42,645 nt of DNA. Source: Edaphobacter aggregans (GTDB taxonomy: Bacteria; Acidobacteriota; Terriglobia; Terriglobales; Acidobacteriaceae). The position numbers and the translations under genes were made by a program. The stretch covers positions 30,954 to 73,598 of the forward strand of contig DZDJ01000013.1 of the NCBI GenBank assembly GCA_022736715.1, written 5' to 3'. Every line of letters starts with the position of its first letter. Position 1 is the stretch's first letter. Under the pieces are notes generated by a model, which saw nothing but the letters and a program-made list of their open reading frames with translations, did not search any database and had not been told where the DNA came from. Shown here piece by piece: positions 18,211 through 27,080 of this stretch.

Positions 18211-19308
18211 ATGCTTTATCCCACAGACGACCTGCGCATTAAATGGACGAAAGTAGTCCCGCCACCTGTACTTCTGGAAAAAGAGCTTCCCGTTACTGAA
18301 CCAGCTTCCGCAACGGTCTTCCAGGCCCGCCAACAGGTTAAGAGCATTTTAAACAAGGAAGACGACCGGCTGATTGTAGTAGTGGGCCCGTGCTCTATCC
18401 ACGATCCCAAGGCGGCGCGGGAATATGCCGGCCGGCTGAAGAGCGTTATGCCGGAGTTTTCCGGCGAGCTGCACCTGATCATGCGCGTGTACTTTGAAAA
18501 GCCGCGCACCACGCTGGGCTGGAAGGGGCTGATCAACGACCCGTATCTGGACCAGTCGTACAAGATCAACGATGGCCTGCGGATTGCGCGGCATCTGTTG
18601 CTGGATCTGGCCGAGATGGGCGTACCGGCAGGAACCGAATTTCTTGACATGATCTCGCCGCAGTATCTGGCGAGTGTTGTGAGCTGGGGCGCGATTGGCG
18701 CACGCACCACCGAGAGCCAGTTGCACCGCGAGCTGGTTTCCGGACTCTCCTGCCCGACGGGCTTCAAAAACGGCACCTCTGGCAATGTGCAGATTGCCAT
18801 TGAGGCTCTTCTCTCTGCGAACCATCCGCACACGTTTCTGGGACATACGCATGAAGGCCAGTCGGCCATCTTTGCCACGACCGGCAACCCGGACTGCCAC
18901 ATTATTCTGCGCGGCGGGCGTAACCTGACGAACTACGATGCGGCGGCGGTGGCCAGCACCTGCGAGCAGATGGTGAAGGCCGGAGTTCCGCCTCGCGTGA
19001 TGATCGACTTCAGCCACGCCAACAGCCAGAAGGACCACACGCGGCAGATATTGGTTGGCCACGATGTGGCCGGACAGATTGCGGACGGCGACCAGCGCAT
19101 TATCGGCGTGATGATTGAGAGCAACCTTGTTGGCGGAGCGCAGAAGCTGACTACCTGCGACAAACTGACCTATGGCCAGAGCATCACGGACGCCTGCATT
19201 GGCTGGGAAGACACCGTATCGCTACTGCGGGAACTGGCCGATGCCGTGAAAGCTCGACGCAGTGCAACGGCTGTAACGGAAAATGCGGGCGCAAGCACGA
19301 CCGCCTGA
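18211..19308 (+). CDS. aroG: 3-deoxy-7-phosphoheptulonate (DAHP) synthase, class I
   Basis: The 365-residue enzyme condenses PEP and erythrose 4-phosphate, the first step of the shikimate pathway. It belongs to the AroF/AroG/AroH type: VVVGPCSIHDP near residue 50, RVYFEKPRTTLGWKG near 90, GARTTESQLHRELVSGLS, KNGTSG and the metal-site motif HANSQKDH. Length fits (about 350). The paralogue letter cannot be settled from sequence alone, so feedback by Phe, Tyr or Trp is unknown. ATG 18211 has AAGGG four bases upstream. A hairpin follows the stop. Confidence 0.93.
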   Translation: MLYPTDDLRIKWTKVVPPPVLLEKELPVTEPASATVFQARQQVKSILNKEDDRLIVVVGPCSIHDPKAAREYAGRLKSVMPEFSGELHLIMRVYFEKPRTTLGWKGLINDPYLDQSYKINDGLRIARHLLLDLAEMGVPAGTEFLDMISPQYLASVVSWGAIGARTTESQLHRELVSGLSCPTGFKNGTSGNVQIAIEALLSANHPHTFLGHTHEGQSAIFATTGNPDCHIILRGGRNLTNYDAAAVASTCEQMVKAGVPPRVMIDFSHANSQKDHTRQILVGHDVAGQIADGDQRIIGVMIESNLVGGAQKLTTCDKLTYGQSITDACIGWEDTVSLLRELADAVKARRSATAVTENAGASTTA

Positions 19309-19328
19309 TTTTCCTGCAAAGACACGAA

Positions 19329-19354
19329 CCCACGTCTCAAAAACGAGACGTGGG
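19329..19354. terminator. Bidirectional hairpin between aroG and SDR gene
   Basis: CCCACGTCTC (19329-19338) pairs perfectly with GAGACGTGGG (19345-19354) around AAAAAC. The genes on both sides converge on it. T runs are short on both strands, so efficiency is uncertain. Confidence 0.65.
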
Positions 19355-19417
19355 GCATCCATCTTCCCATCCGCATTGACGCCTGTTTTTTCGCGCTCAT
19401 TCTTAGATTCAACGCAT

Positions 19418-20137
19418 CTACGGCTTCTGCGTTGGGCGAATCAGCACTTCGCTCACAAACGACTGCGGCGCCTGGGTGACCAGCATGGCCACCACATGGG
19501 CGACATCTTCTGGCTGCACTTTTTTCACTGGATTCTTCCCGGTGCTGCCACCGCCGCCAAAATGCGTATTGACTGAGCCCGGCGCGACGACGGAGACGCG
19601 GACGTTATAAGGACGCAGCTCCTCCGCCACGGAGTAAGTGAGTCCGTTCAGCCCCCATTTGGAAGCCGAGTATGCTGCGCCATTGGGCAGAGGGTTGCGG
19701 CCTGCCAGGGAGGACACGTTGATGATGTGCCCATTACTGGCCGCAATCATCATGGGAGCAAAGGCTCGGATCATCAGGTATGGCGCGCGCAGATTGGTGG
19801 ACATCAGGGTATCCCACTCCGCGGGAGTCATCTGGTGCAGCGGTTTGCCCAGGATGCCGATGCCCGCGTTGTTCACCAGAATGTCGCACCGGCCATGCTG
19901 CTGTTGCACGATGTCACCAAGGGCTGCAACGGCCTCGGCATCCTGCAGATCACAGGCATGGACGGAGGCTTTGCCGCCAGCGCTGGCAATCTGCTGCTGC
20001 ACGCGGTGGAGCTGCTCGGCATCTCGCGCTGTGAGTACGACGGTTGCGCCCATAGCGGCGAGCCGTTTGGCGATTGCTTCTCCAATGCCACGTGCTGCCC
20101 CGGTAACCACTGCCACCTGCCCGTTGAGTTCTGCCAT
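19418..20137 (-). CDS. Short-chain dehydrogenase/reductase
   Basis: The 239-residue product is a classical SDR oxidoreductase, NAD(P)-dependent and cytoplasmic. The cofactor motif TGAARGIG is at 12-19, NNAG at 89-92, and the catalytic Ser143, Tyr156 and Lys160 lie in NVSSLAG and YSASK. R38 after the second beta strand (LTARDA) suggests NADPH preference. The substrate cannot be read from sequence; 3-oxoacyl-ACP reductase-like and other members share these motifs. It is divergent from the aminopeptidase gene. Confidence 0.9.
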   Translation of the reverse strand: MAELNGQVAVVTGAARGIGEAIAKRLAAMGATVVLTARDAEQLHRVQQQIASAGGKASVHACDLQDAEAVAALGDIVQQQHGRCDILVNNAGIGILGKPLHQMTPAEWDTLMSTNLRAPYLMIRAFAPMMIAASNGHIINVSSLAGRNPLPNGAAYSASKWGLNGLTYSVAEELRPYNVRVSVVAPGSVNTHFGGGGSTGKNPVKKVQPEDVAHVVAMLVTQAPQSFVSEVLIRPTQKP

Positions 20138-20243
20138 GTCGATTTCCTCCCGCTTCTACGTTAACGCAAGTGTGCTGGCCAGGGCCAACGACGAGCGGCG
20201 GCTGAATCCGGTATCGTTAAGGAGCAACACAGGAGCGGACGTT

Positions 20244-21503
20244 ATGAGCACTGCAACTCTCTCTACAAAAACAGAATTGACCTTTGAAGCAAAACTGGAC
20301 CGCCTGGCGGAAGTGGCTGTCCGTGTGGGGCTGGGCCTGGCACCAGGGCAGGAACTGCTGATGACTGCTCCGATCGAGGCGTTGCCGCTGGTGCGCCGCA
20401 TTACCGAACATGCGTATAAGGCAGGCGCAACGATCGTCACAACGCTCTTCAGCGATGAGGAAAGTACGTTGCTGCGCTTCCGGAATGCTTCGGATGCGAG
20501 TTTTGACAAGACGCCGACCTGGCTTTACGACGGCATGGCGGCTGCATTTCGCAGTGGCGCGGCCAGGCTGGCCATTACCGGTGCGAATCCTGCATTGCTG
20601 GCAGGGCAGGACCCGGCCAAGGTAGGCCGGTTGAATGTGGCCACCTCCAGGGCGATCAAGCCGGCGATGGAGTTGATTACGCGCCACGACATCAACTGGA
20701 ATATTGTGGCCTATGCGACTCCGGCGTGGGCGAAGCTGGCTTTTCCGCAGGATACGGAAGAAGTGGCCGTGGCAAAACTGTGGGACGCGATTTTTGCCGC
20801 TTCCCGCGTAGACCTGCCAGAGCCAGTAGTGGCGTGGAAAGAGCATGATGCCAAACTACAGGCCCGCGCCAAGTCGATGAACGAAAAGCACTACGCCGCG
20901 CTGCATTTCCGCGGTCCGGGAACAGACCTGCGTATTGGCCTGGCGGACGGCCATCTGTGGCTGGGCGGCGGCACCACGGCAGGCAATGGCGTGCATTGCG
21001 TGCCGAATATTCCCACGGAAGAGGTCTTCACAACGCCGCACAAAGACCGCGTGGACGGCTCAGTGACCAGCACCAAGCCACTTTCCTATCAGGGCATGCT
21101 GATTGAAGGCATTCAGGTGCGCTTTGAAAAGGGCCGCATTGTGGAAGCAAAGGCGAGTAAGGGCGAAGACGTGCTGCAGCGCATGATCGATACCGATGAG
21201 GGTGGCCGCCACCTGGGCGAAGTGGCTCTGGTGCCGCATTCGTCACCGATTGCGAAAAGCGGACTGCTTTTCTGGAACACTCTCTTTGATGAAAATGCCG
21301 CCAGCCACATTGCGCTGGGTCAGGCTTACAGCACCTGCGTGCGCGGTGGCGACACATTGAGTCCGCAGGAGTTGGCCGCCAAAGGCGCCAATGAAAGCCT
21401 GATTCATGTGGACTGGATGATTGGATCTGGCCAGATCGGCGTGGATGGCATTACCGCGGAAGGCGCTGCAGAACCACTGATGCGCCAGGGCGAATGGGTG
21501 TAA
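20244..21503 (+). CDS. Aminopeptidase, peptidase family M29
   Basis: The 419-residue cytoplasmic metallo-aminopeptidase (AmpS / aminopeptidase T family) releases N-terminal residues from peptides. The expected two-metal ligands are visible: Glu260 (IPTEEVFTTP), Glu326 (GRHLGEVAL), His355 (ASHIALGQAY), His388 and Asp390 (IHVDWMIG). Length matches the family (about 410). The frame is open much further upstream, to 19638, but that part is antisense to the SDR gene. ATG 20244 has AGGAG 9 bases before it and matches the family N-terminus, so it is the start. Confidence 0.93.
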   Translation: MSTATLSTKTELTFEAKLDRLAEVAVRVGLGLAPGQELLMTAPIEALPLVRRITEHAYKAGATIVTTLFSDEESTLLRFRNASDASFDKTPTWLYDGMAAAFRSGAARLAITGANPALLAGQDPAKVGRLNVATSRAIKPAMELITRHDINWNIVAYATPAWAKLAFPQDTEEVAVAKLWDAIFAASRVDLPEPVVAWKEHDAKLQARAKSMNEKHYAALHFRGPGTDLRIGLADGHLWLGGGTTAGNGVHCVPNIPTEEVFTTPHKDRVDGSVTSTKPLSYQGMLIEGIQVRFEKGRIVEAKASKGEDVLQRMIDTDEGGRHLGEVALVPHSSPIAKSGLLFWNTLFDENAASHIALGQAYSTCVRGGDTLSPQELAAKGANESLIHVDWMIGSGQIGVDGITAEGAAEPLMRQGEWV

Positions 21504-21531
21504 GTAGAAAGAAGTTATGGCAAACATAAAC

Positions 21532-21556
21532 GGGCTTCGGAACAACTCCGAGGCCC
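21532..21556. terminator. Bidirectional hairpin terminator
   Basis: GGGCTTCGGA pairs with TCCGAGGCCC around a 5-base loop (one G-U pair) in the 74 bp between the convergent aminopeptidase and dienelactone hydrolase genes. Confidence 0.7.
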
Positions 21557-21577
21557 ATCTCTATTGTGCGAAGGCAG

Positions 21578-22273
21578 CTATTCAACAAGATGCTGCGTCA
21601 AAAATGCCAGACTGCGTTCGCGCGCAAGCTTGGCAGAAGCAGCGTGGTAGCTTTCCGGATCCGCATCTCGATTGAAGGCATGGCCAGCACCCTCATAAAG
21701 ATAAATCTGCACTTCCGGATTCGCCGCGCGAACAGCTTCAATCTGGTCGCGGCCAATATGGGAGTCATTCGCGCCGAAATGCAACATGGTAGGGCAGGTC
21801 GGCTTTTCCTTGGCAAAGTTGCCGATGCCCCCAGCATAATAGCCCACTGCTGCGCCAGGGTGCAGCCCCAGCGTGTGCAGACGGCAAGCGCTCACCCAGG
21901 TTGTGAGCCCGCCAAAGCAGTAACCAGCCATGCCAACCTTCTTGCCGCTTTTTTCCGCCGCGTACTGGAAGGCCGCCGCAGCATCCAGCATCGCCAGCTC
22001 TACCTTGAGCTTTGGATACAGATCAAAAGCACGTTTCCGGTCTTCACCGGCATACCCCAGTTCAATTCCGGGTGCAACCCGGTCCATGGTTGCCGGCGCC
22101 ACCACAAAAAATCCGTCCTTCGCATATCCATCTGCCATGGCGCGGATGTGCGCGTTGATACCGAAAATCTCCTGCACCAGCACCAGAGCGGCCTTCGGCC
22201 CACCCCTGGGAGCAGCCACATAAGCGCCCAGTTCATGACCATCGGTTGTCTTCAGTTTGATATATTCACTCAT
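21578..22273 (-). CDS. Dienelactone hydrolase family protein
   Basis: The 231-residue alpha/beta hydrolase resembles carboxymethylenebutenolidase. The catalytic triad is visible as Cys119 (GYCFGG), Asp170 (FGANDSHI) and His198 (GAGHAF), with Glu35 in VQEIFGIN as the residue that holds the thiol in this family. No signal peptide is present, so it is cytoplasmic. Known members open dienelactones in chlorocatechol breakdown, but many homologues act on other esters and no aromatic pathway genes are nearby. It lies 36 bp after the xylanase gene on the same strand. Confidence 0.92.
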   Translation of the reverse strand: MSEYIKLKTTDGHELGAYVAAPRGGPKAALVLVQEIFGINAHIRAMADGYAKDGFFVVAPATMDRVAPGIELGYAGEDRKRAFDLYPKLKVELAMLDAAAAFQYAAEKSGKKVGMAGYCFGGLTTWVSACRLHTLGLHPGAAVGYYAGGIGNFAKEKPTCPTMLHFGANDSHIGRDQIEAVRAANPEVQIYLYEGAGHAFNRDADPESYHAASAKLARERSLAFLTQHLVE

Positions 22274-22309
22274 TGCAATAACTCCATTTCCAGATCAGCA
22301 AGTAACTGG

Positions 22310-23551
22310 TTATTCCCGGGCCCGCGTGGGGTTTGGGGTAAAGGGTGCATAAGGATTGGCGGCAGAACCATCCGCCCCCTGCGTAGAAGCATCCGCCTGT
22401 CGATCGTCAAAAGTGCGCCGCAACGCAATAAACGCAGGCTTGGCACGATACTCTTCGTCAAAGGGCAACGGACGAACATGCATTCCATCCTTGCGGGGTT
22501 TGTTCGTTTGCAGCCAGGTGTAGCGGTCGGTAATTCCCCAGGTCAGCACCGCTGTTACCGCAGGATTTGCGAGCACAACATTGAGATAATCACGGTAAAG
22601 CGCAGCCACAGCATCATCACGCGTGCCAACATCACCGGGCAAAGCGCCGTCCGCTACATCCATCTCCGTCACAAAGACCTGCAACCCCAGGTCGCGGGCA
22701 CTGGAAATAAATCGGCGCAGGCCATCGCCACGAAAAGAGGCATTTGGATTTGCAGTCAGATGCGATTGGATTCCAACGGCATCGATCGGAACATTGCGAG
22801 CCTTCAATCGGCGCAGTAAAAGCAGCACGGCAGAGCGCTTCTGTTCGTTTTCCTGGCTGTCTTCCTCAATTCCGTAGTCATTATAAGTAAGCAATGCTGT
22901 GGGGTCTGCTTCACGCGCCGTACGAAACGCCAGTTCGATATAGTCATCGCCCAGCAAAGAGAGCCACGGGGACTTACGCAAGCCGTCCGCACGACCATCC
23001 GGAATCCAGATGGCCTCATTTACCACGTCCCAGGAGTGTATGCGACCCGAATAACGGCCAGCAACTGTCTGGATATGCTGGACGAGTACTTCACGCGCAT
23101 TATCGCGGTTCACCATACTGGCAAACCACTTTGGAAGTTGCTCATGCCACACAAGATTATGCCCGCGCAGCTTCATCTGGTGCTGCTCAGCAAAGGCCAG
23201 CAACGCATCCGCCTCATTGAAATAGTAAGAGTTAAATGCCGGCCGCAGTGCCAACCACTTCATGGCATTCTCAGCCACCAGAATGTCGCACTGATCGATG
23301 ATAAGCCTAGTATATTTTGCGTCCTGAGAGAAGAGTTCTGGCCGAACAGCGCATCCATAAAGCAGACCATTGCGCTCGGCATGCGCCTTCAGAGACAGGC
23401 TTCCAAAGACACCCATCCCCTTATGTGGCAAACCAGGAGCCATGCTGGCTGAGGACATCTTTCCCGCAGAATGCGCACAGCCACTCAGACCAGCCATTGC
23501 CCCAAGTAGAGAGCCATAGCCAGCCAGTAGAAATTGACGCCGCGTCAACAT
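22310..23551 (-). CDS. Endo-1,4-beta-xylanase, glycoside hydrolase family 10
   Basis: The 413-residue product cleaves xylan with retention. The GH10 acid/base Glu179 is in WDVVNEAIW and the nucleophile Glu296 in VTEMDV; RGHNLVWHEQLP and IDAVGIQSHL are other family motifs. The N-terminus MLTRRQFLLAGYGS has a Tat-type RRQFL, and LSGC at 22-25 is a lipobox, so the enzyme is probably a Tat-exported lipoprotein. ATG 23551 has GGGGA 6 bases upstream; the longer frame to 23626 lacks such a site. It lies 25 bp downstream of a small gene, and dienelactone hydrolase follows, so the three may be one operon. Confidence 0.94.
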   Translation of the reverse strand: MLTRRQFLLAGYGSLLGAMAGLSGCAHSAGKMSSASMAPGLPHKGMGVFGSLSLKAHAERNGLLYGCAVRPELFSQDAKYTRLIIDQCDILVAENAMKWLALRPAFNSYYFNEADALLAFAEQHQMKLRGHNLVWHEQLPKWFASMVNRDNAREVLVQHIQTVAGRYSGRIHSWDVVNEAIWIPDGRADGLRKSPWLSLLGDDYIELAFRTAREADPTALLTYNDYGIEEDSQENEQKRSAVLLLLRRLKARNVPIDAVGIQSHLTANPNASFRGDGLRRFISSARDLGLQVFVTEMDVADGALPGDVGTRDDAVAALYRDYLNVVLANPAVTAVLTWGITDRYTWLQTNKPRKDGMHVRPLPFDEEYRAKPAFIALRRTFDDRQADASTQGADGSAANPYAPFTPNPTRARE

Positions 23552-23576
23552 GCTAAATCCCCGTTCACCAATAGAT

Positions 23577-23816
23577 CTACCGCTGCTGGCGTTTTTCTGC
23601 CGGATGAACGTGCTGCTGCATCTCATCTGTCCATTTCAGAAATGACATCAATTGCCACTTCTCTTTCCAGAGAAATCCCCAGAACTGCCGCGGGCCAATA
23701 TCATCAGCCTTCATACCGGAGTATGTCTCCATGCGCCACTTCAAATATTCACTCCGCCATGGTGTACAGCGGTTGCCGCGTGTCGCATTCCACACGAAAC
23801 TGATTGCTGTCAGCAC
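23577..23816 (-). CDS. Small conserved-looking hypothetical protein (79 residues)
   Basis: The product is rich in Trp, Arg and Lys: FVWNATRGNRCTPWRSEYLKWRMETYSG is split here as FVWNATRGNR and PWRSEYLKWRMETYSG, then KEKWQLMSFLKW and DEMQQHV. There is no signal peptide or membrane segment. It resembles a short uncharacterised protein I recall from other Acidobacteria, but I cannot assign a function. GTG 23816 has AGGAG 5 bases upstream, whereas GTG 23822 has its Shine-Dalgarno too close. It is 25 bp upstream of the xylanase gene on the same strand. Confidence 0.65.
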   Translation of the reverse strand: MLTAISFVWNATRGNRCTPWRSEYLKWRMETYSGMKADDIGPRQFWGFLWKEKWQLMSFLKWTDEMQQHVHPAEKRQQR

Positions 23817-23886
23817 CTTCACTCCTCGTCAGACAATGCAAAGACAGTATAGTTGGCCTTTCGTCGTTTCTGAAAGTTTGCAGCAA

Positions 23887-23916
23887 GCAACAAGGAGGGT
23901 CTCCCCTCCTTGTTGC
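23887..23916 (-). terminator. Hairpin at end of flagellar cluster
   Basis: A perfect 13-bp stem GCAACAAGGAGGG / CCCTCCTTGTTGC encloses a TCTC loop 34 bp beyond the flgL stop. On the minus strand it is followed by TTGCTTGCTG, only moderately U-rich. It marks the end of the flagellar transcript. Confidence 0.8.
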
Positions 23917-23950
23917 CTGCACGGTGAAATCTCCGCCTTACGAATTTTGT

Positions 23951-24850
23951 CTACTGCATATAGTCAAACAGACTTCCCTTTTCCAGTGTGCTGATTACGC
24001 TCAAAAGGGCGGAGTGCTGTGTTTCTACTGTACTCAACTGCGTGGCTACTTGCGCAGTATCCGCAGCCACCAGAGTATTCTGCGCCGATTCAAGCTGCGT
24101 CTTTTCCGTTTGAGCATAGGAACTGGACGACTGCAATCTATTGATGGAGTTGTCCAGGGTCACGCGCTGTTGGGAGATGTTGTCGAGCGCAGTCTTCAGC
24201 GATGTTGCGTCTGTAATGCTGGTGCCGCTAACTGTACCGCTGGAAAAATCTGCAATCAATTTGTTGAGAGTTCCCAGAACATCTGCCCCGGTCGCTGAAA
24301 AAATCTGGCTTCCCGGTATATTGAGTTGAATCTGCTGCCCAGTTGGGGTTGTCACATACTGAACATTTGTATCTCCGTTATAAGTCGTCGTAGCTGGACT
24401 GACTCCCGTGTTGAGTGTAAAAGGCTGTGTTTCCCCCTGGCTCCCCGCAAAGATATACTTTCCAAGATAGCTGGTATTTGCAATGGAAAGCACTTCGTCT
24501 CGTATCCCGCCCAGTTGTCTTGCAATCGATGCAGTGTCAGACGCATTCAAAGTTCCGTTATTGCCCTCCGTGGCCAAAGCAATTGCCTGCGTCACTTGTG
24601 TAACCACACTCCCAAGTGCCGAGTCCGACACCTGCAACATGCTCTGCTCATCACTCGCCGTCTGCACAAATGTATCGTCCTGGGAAATTTCATTGTTCAA
24701 CAACGAGTTCTGGCCTGCCGCGACAGGATCGGAAGAGAGCGAAGTCACCCTAACTCCGCTGGAAAGCTCCGTAGTAAGCTGCTGCTCACTCGCCGTAGTC
24801 TGGTCAAGAGAACCAACCAGATTATTAATGTAGTAGGGATCCACGCGCAT
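23951..24850 (-). CDS. flgL: Flagellar hook-filament junction protein FlgL (HAP3)
   Basis: The 299-residue product joins the hook to the flagellin filament and is exported through the flagellar channel. It has the flagellin-like N-terminal helix (LTTELSSGVRVTSLSSDPVAA), a short variable middle, and a C-terminal coiled-coil half with repeated heptads (LDNSINRLQSSSSYAQTEKTQ is cut here to LDNSINRLQSS). Length agrees with FlgL (about 300). It is 26 bp downstream of flgK and is the last gene before the hairpin. Confidence 0.9.
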   Translation of the reverse strand: MRVDPYYINNLVGSLDQTTASEQQLTTELSSGVRVTSLSSDPVAAGQNSLLNNEISQDDTFVQTASDEQSMLQVSDSALGSVVTQVTQAIALATEGNNGTLNASDTASIARQLGGIRDEVLSIANTSYLGKYIFAGSQGETQPFTLNTGVSPATTTYNGDTNVQYVTTPTGQQIQLNIPGSQIFSATGADVLGTLNKLIADFSSGTVSGTSITDATSLKTALDNISQQRVTLDNSINRLQSSSSYAQTEKTQLESAQNTLVAADTAQVATQLSTVETQHSALLSVISTLEKGSLFDYMQ

Positions 24851-24876
24851 TTCACCTTCTCCTGACAGCTGTTCCG

Positions 24877-26289
24877 CTAGCTGACCGTTGTTTCTACTCC
24901 AAGGTTCAACGCTGAAGCCATCAATGTGTCGACAATCGTGAACAGTTTTGATGATGCCTGATAAGACCGCTCATACTGTGCAAGATTGGACGCTTCCTCA
25001 TCCAACGTCACGCCGGAAAGTGAGTTCCGCTGGGAAGTGAGCCGTGTAAGTGTACCCTGTTGAGCATTATTCTGCGTGCTTGCATTGGAAACCATTGTTC
25101 CCAGTTGGGTCAGAAATGCTGAGTAGTAATCTGCGGGAGTGGAGCCGGAAACAATTGTGGAAGATTGTAGATCAGCTAATGCGGTCGCATTGGTGTTTCC
25201 ACTTACGCCCTCGCCTGCTCCTGCTGCCGCAATCAGATTTTGGTCCGTGATCGCAACACTGATGCCCGCCGCAGCACCGGTTGAAGAAGTGGGGAGATGG
25301 AAAATATTTCCGCCCGCATTTCCGTTAGCGTCCAACCCGCCAGAGTTTACACTGTTCACTTGCGTTCCTATATCGTAGGCCAGAGTATCGATCTGTGTTT
25401 GCACTTGTGGAATATCCGTATCACGCGCTTGAAGAATGCCGCCCATCTGTCCGCCTGTCAATCCACTTGTGACGTCCTGCGATGTGCCATCCAATGATCC
25501 AACGACATCTATATTTCCAGCAGAGTTTACAGTCGACAGCGCGTAAGATTGTCCTCCACTGACCAGCACAGCTCCATTTGCTGTGGTCAGAGTGATCCCA
25601 TTGTCTTCCGTGGTAATTTGATTCAAGCCAATGTACTGAGATAATTGATTAATGTCCTGTTGCCGTTGATCCTCTAATACACCGGCATCCGAGTTCGGAT
25701 CTGCGGCCTTGATCTGGTTATTCAGCATGGCAATATTGGACAGCAGGGAATTTACCTGTCCTACAGCCGCTCCTACTTGCTGATTGAGTGAGCCAGTTTG
25801 CTGCTGTAGCTGACTGGAAGCAGCATTAAAGCTCTGTGCCAGATTCTGCGCTGCTTCCAATACGCCCTGGCGCGTTGGGCCATCTGCAGGATTCGCTTCG
25901 AGGCTGCTCAATGAGCTAAAAAAGTTATTCAGTGATGCTCCAATTCCTGTGGAACTAGCTCCCGTCGCGGTTGATGTGTCATTGAAAATGCCCTGAATCT
26001 GATTCAATTCTGTCAGAATGGTGTTCGTTTGCTGCTGGGCCTGAGTCTGCTGTTGAATGCTCTGCTCAAGCACACGGTCCCGCTGAGAAGCTGCACCCAC
26101 TACAGCCACACCATCTCCAGAGCTTTGTCCACTCAACGATACGAAGTCCTGCTCCTGCCAAACGGGTAACTCTCGTGTATAACCAGGTGTGTTTGCATTC
26201 GCAGTATTATTGGCGCTGATGTTGATAGCTTCCTGGTCGGCGGCCAATGCATTAGAGGACAAATCGAGGAGTCCATTCAGCGTAATCAT
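24877..26289 (-). CDS. flgK: Flagellar hook-associated protein FlgK (HAP1)
   Basis: The 470-residue product forms the first hook-filament junction ring. The N-terminal flagellar rod/hook motif is clear (ISANNTANANTPGYTRE at 24-40), as is the C-terminal motif (SNLAQYERSYQASSKLFTIV). It is short for FlgK (usually about 540) because the variable middle is reduced. The composition is Ser/Thr/Gln/Asn rich, as in other exported axial proteins. It follows flgM by 23 bp. Confidence 0.93.
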   Translation of the reverse strand: MITLNGLLDLSSNALAADQEAINISANNTANANTPGYTRELPVWQEQDFVSLSGQSSGDGVAVVGAASQRDRVLEQSIQQQTQAQQQTNTILTELNQIQGIFNDTSTATGASSTGIGASLNNFFSSLSSLEANPADGPTRQGVLEAAQNLAQSFNAASSQLQQQTGSLNQQVGAAVGQVNSLLSNIAMLNNQIKAADPNSDAGVLEDQRQQDINQLSQYIGLNQITTEDNGITLTTANGAVLVSGGQSYALSTVNSAGNIDVVGSLDGTSQDVTSGLTGGQMGGILQARDTDIPQVQTQIDTLAYDIGTQVNSVNSGGLDANGNAGGNIFHLPTSSTGAAAGISVAITDQNLIAAAGAGEGVSGNTNATALADLQSSTIVSGSTPADYYSAFLTQLGTMVSNASTQNNAQQGTLTRLTSQRNSLSGVTLDEEASNLAQYERSYQASSKLFTIVDTLMASALNLGVETTVS

Positions 26290-26312
26290 TTTTGTATTTG
26301 CCTTATGCAGAT

Positions 26313-26630
26313 TTACTTAACCATCACGCTCATGAGCTTTTCTGCAACATCGCTGGAAGACACGTTATATGCCCCATTAGACAATGCCTGCTGAATACTG
26401 TTTACTTTTTCCGTGCGGACATCTGACACCTGTAAAGCTTTGGCTACTAACCCTCCAACCATACTAAAGCTGGCCTGGTCGACATCTCCATCAGTATCCG
26501 CGGCAGTACCGGGATTTCCAAAAGTAGAGCCGCTTCCCTTCAACTCTTGCGCTTTTGGTGCAGCAGCGCCCTGCACATTATTTGATGTCAATATCTGGTT
26601 CAACTGACTGATCCCATTTTGAAAATCCAT
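26313..26630 (-). CDS. flgM: Anti-sigma-28 factor FlgM
   Basis: The 105-residue product should bind FliA until the hook is complete and is then exported. The C-terminal half matches FlgM: VRTEKVNSIQQALSNGAYNV and SSSDVAEKLMSVMVK (cut for length). The N-terminal half is disordered-looking, as in the family. Its place between flgJ and flgK is common, and its target fliA is in the same cluster. Confidence 0.87.
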   Translation of the reverse strand: MDFQNGISQLNQILTSNNVQGAAAPKAQELKGSGSTFGNPGTAADTDGDVDQASFSMVGGLVAKALQVSDVRTEKVNSIQQALSNGAYNVSSSDVAEKLMSVMVK

Positions 26631-26738
26631 AGGTCTCTCCTTACACTTTCTTATCGGCCTGTTTTTTTCAAACTTTAGTCATCATCACGGAACTATTTAA
26701 GGAGATTTTATTGGCTGAGGTTTGTCGCAATGCCTTCT

Positions 26739-27080
26739 TTATTTCCTCGTGTATTTCGCTTGCACCTTTCCCAGCTCCGCAACCACTTCTTTTGCGATCC
26801 CCAACCCACCGTTTTGGGAAAGTGCCTGTGCCAGGACCTGCGTACCATAATCAGCCATCACGCTGGAAGAATCACTATCACCCTCATCTCCGGAAGAAAA
26901 CAGCGGATCCTTCTGCTTCATCGGCTTTAGCAGCTCCTGCATCAGGCTGGCCTCAAATTCGTGCGCAGCTTTCTCCAGTTTTATATCTTTCGCACTTTTC
27001 TGCTGTGAGGGCTGCATATCTGCACTACTAAACCCCTTTGATTGTGTAGGTAAAAAAGGCGTATAAGTGGGAAAATTCAT
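26739..27080 (-). CDS. flgJ: Flagellar rod-binding protein FlgJ, single-domain
   Basis: The 113-residue product has only the rod-binding domain: AAHEFEASLMQELLKPMK and ALSQNGGLGIAKEVV are typical. The C-terminal muramidase domain of enterobacterial FlgJ is absent, so another enzyme must open the peptidoglycan for the rod. ATG 27080 overlaps the flgI stop by four bases (ATGA), which implies translational coupling. Confidence 0.88.
   Translation of the reverse strand: MNFPTYTPFLPTQSKGFSSADMQPSQQKSAKDIKLEKAAHEFEASLMQELLKPMKQKDPLFSSGDEGDSDSSSVMADYGTQVLAQALSQNGGLGIAKEVVAELGKVQAKYTRK

Noticed and set aside
19638..20243. Upstream extension of the aminopeptidase frame
   Set aside because: It is antisense to the SDR gene, and ATG 20244 has a good Shine-Dalgarno and the family N-terminus.
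21566..22819. 417-residue plus-strand frame opposite the dienelactone hydrolase
   Set aside because: Antisense to two complete enzymes with visible active sites.
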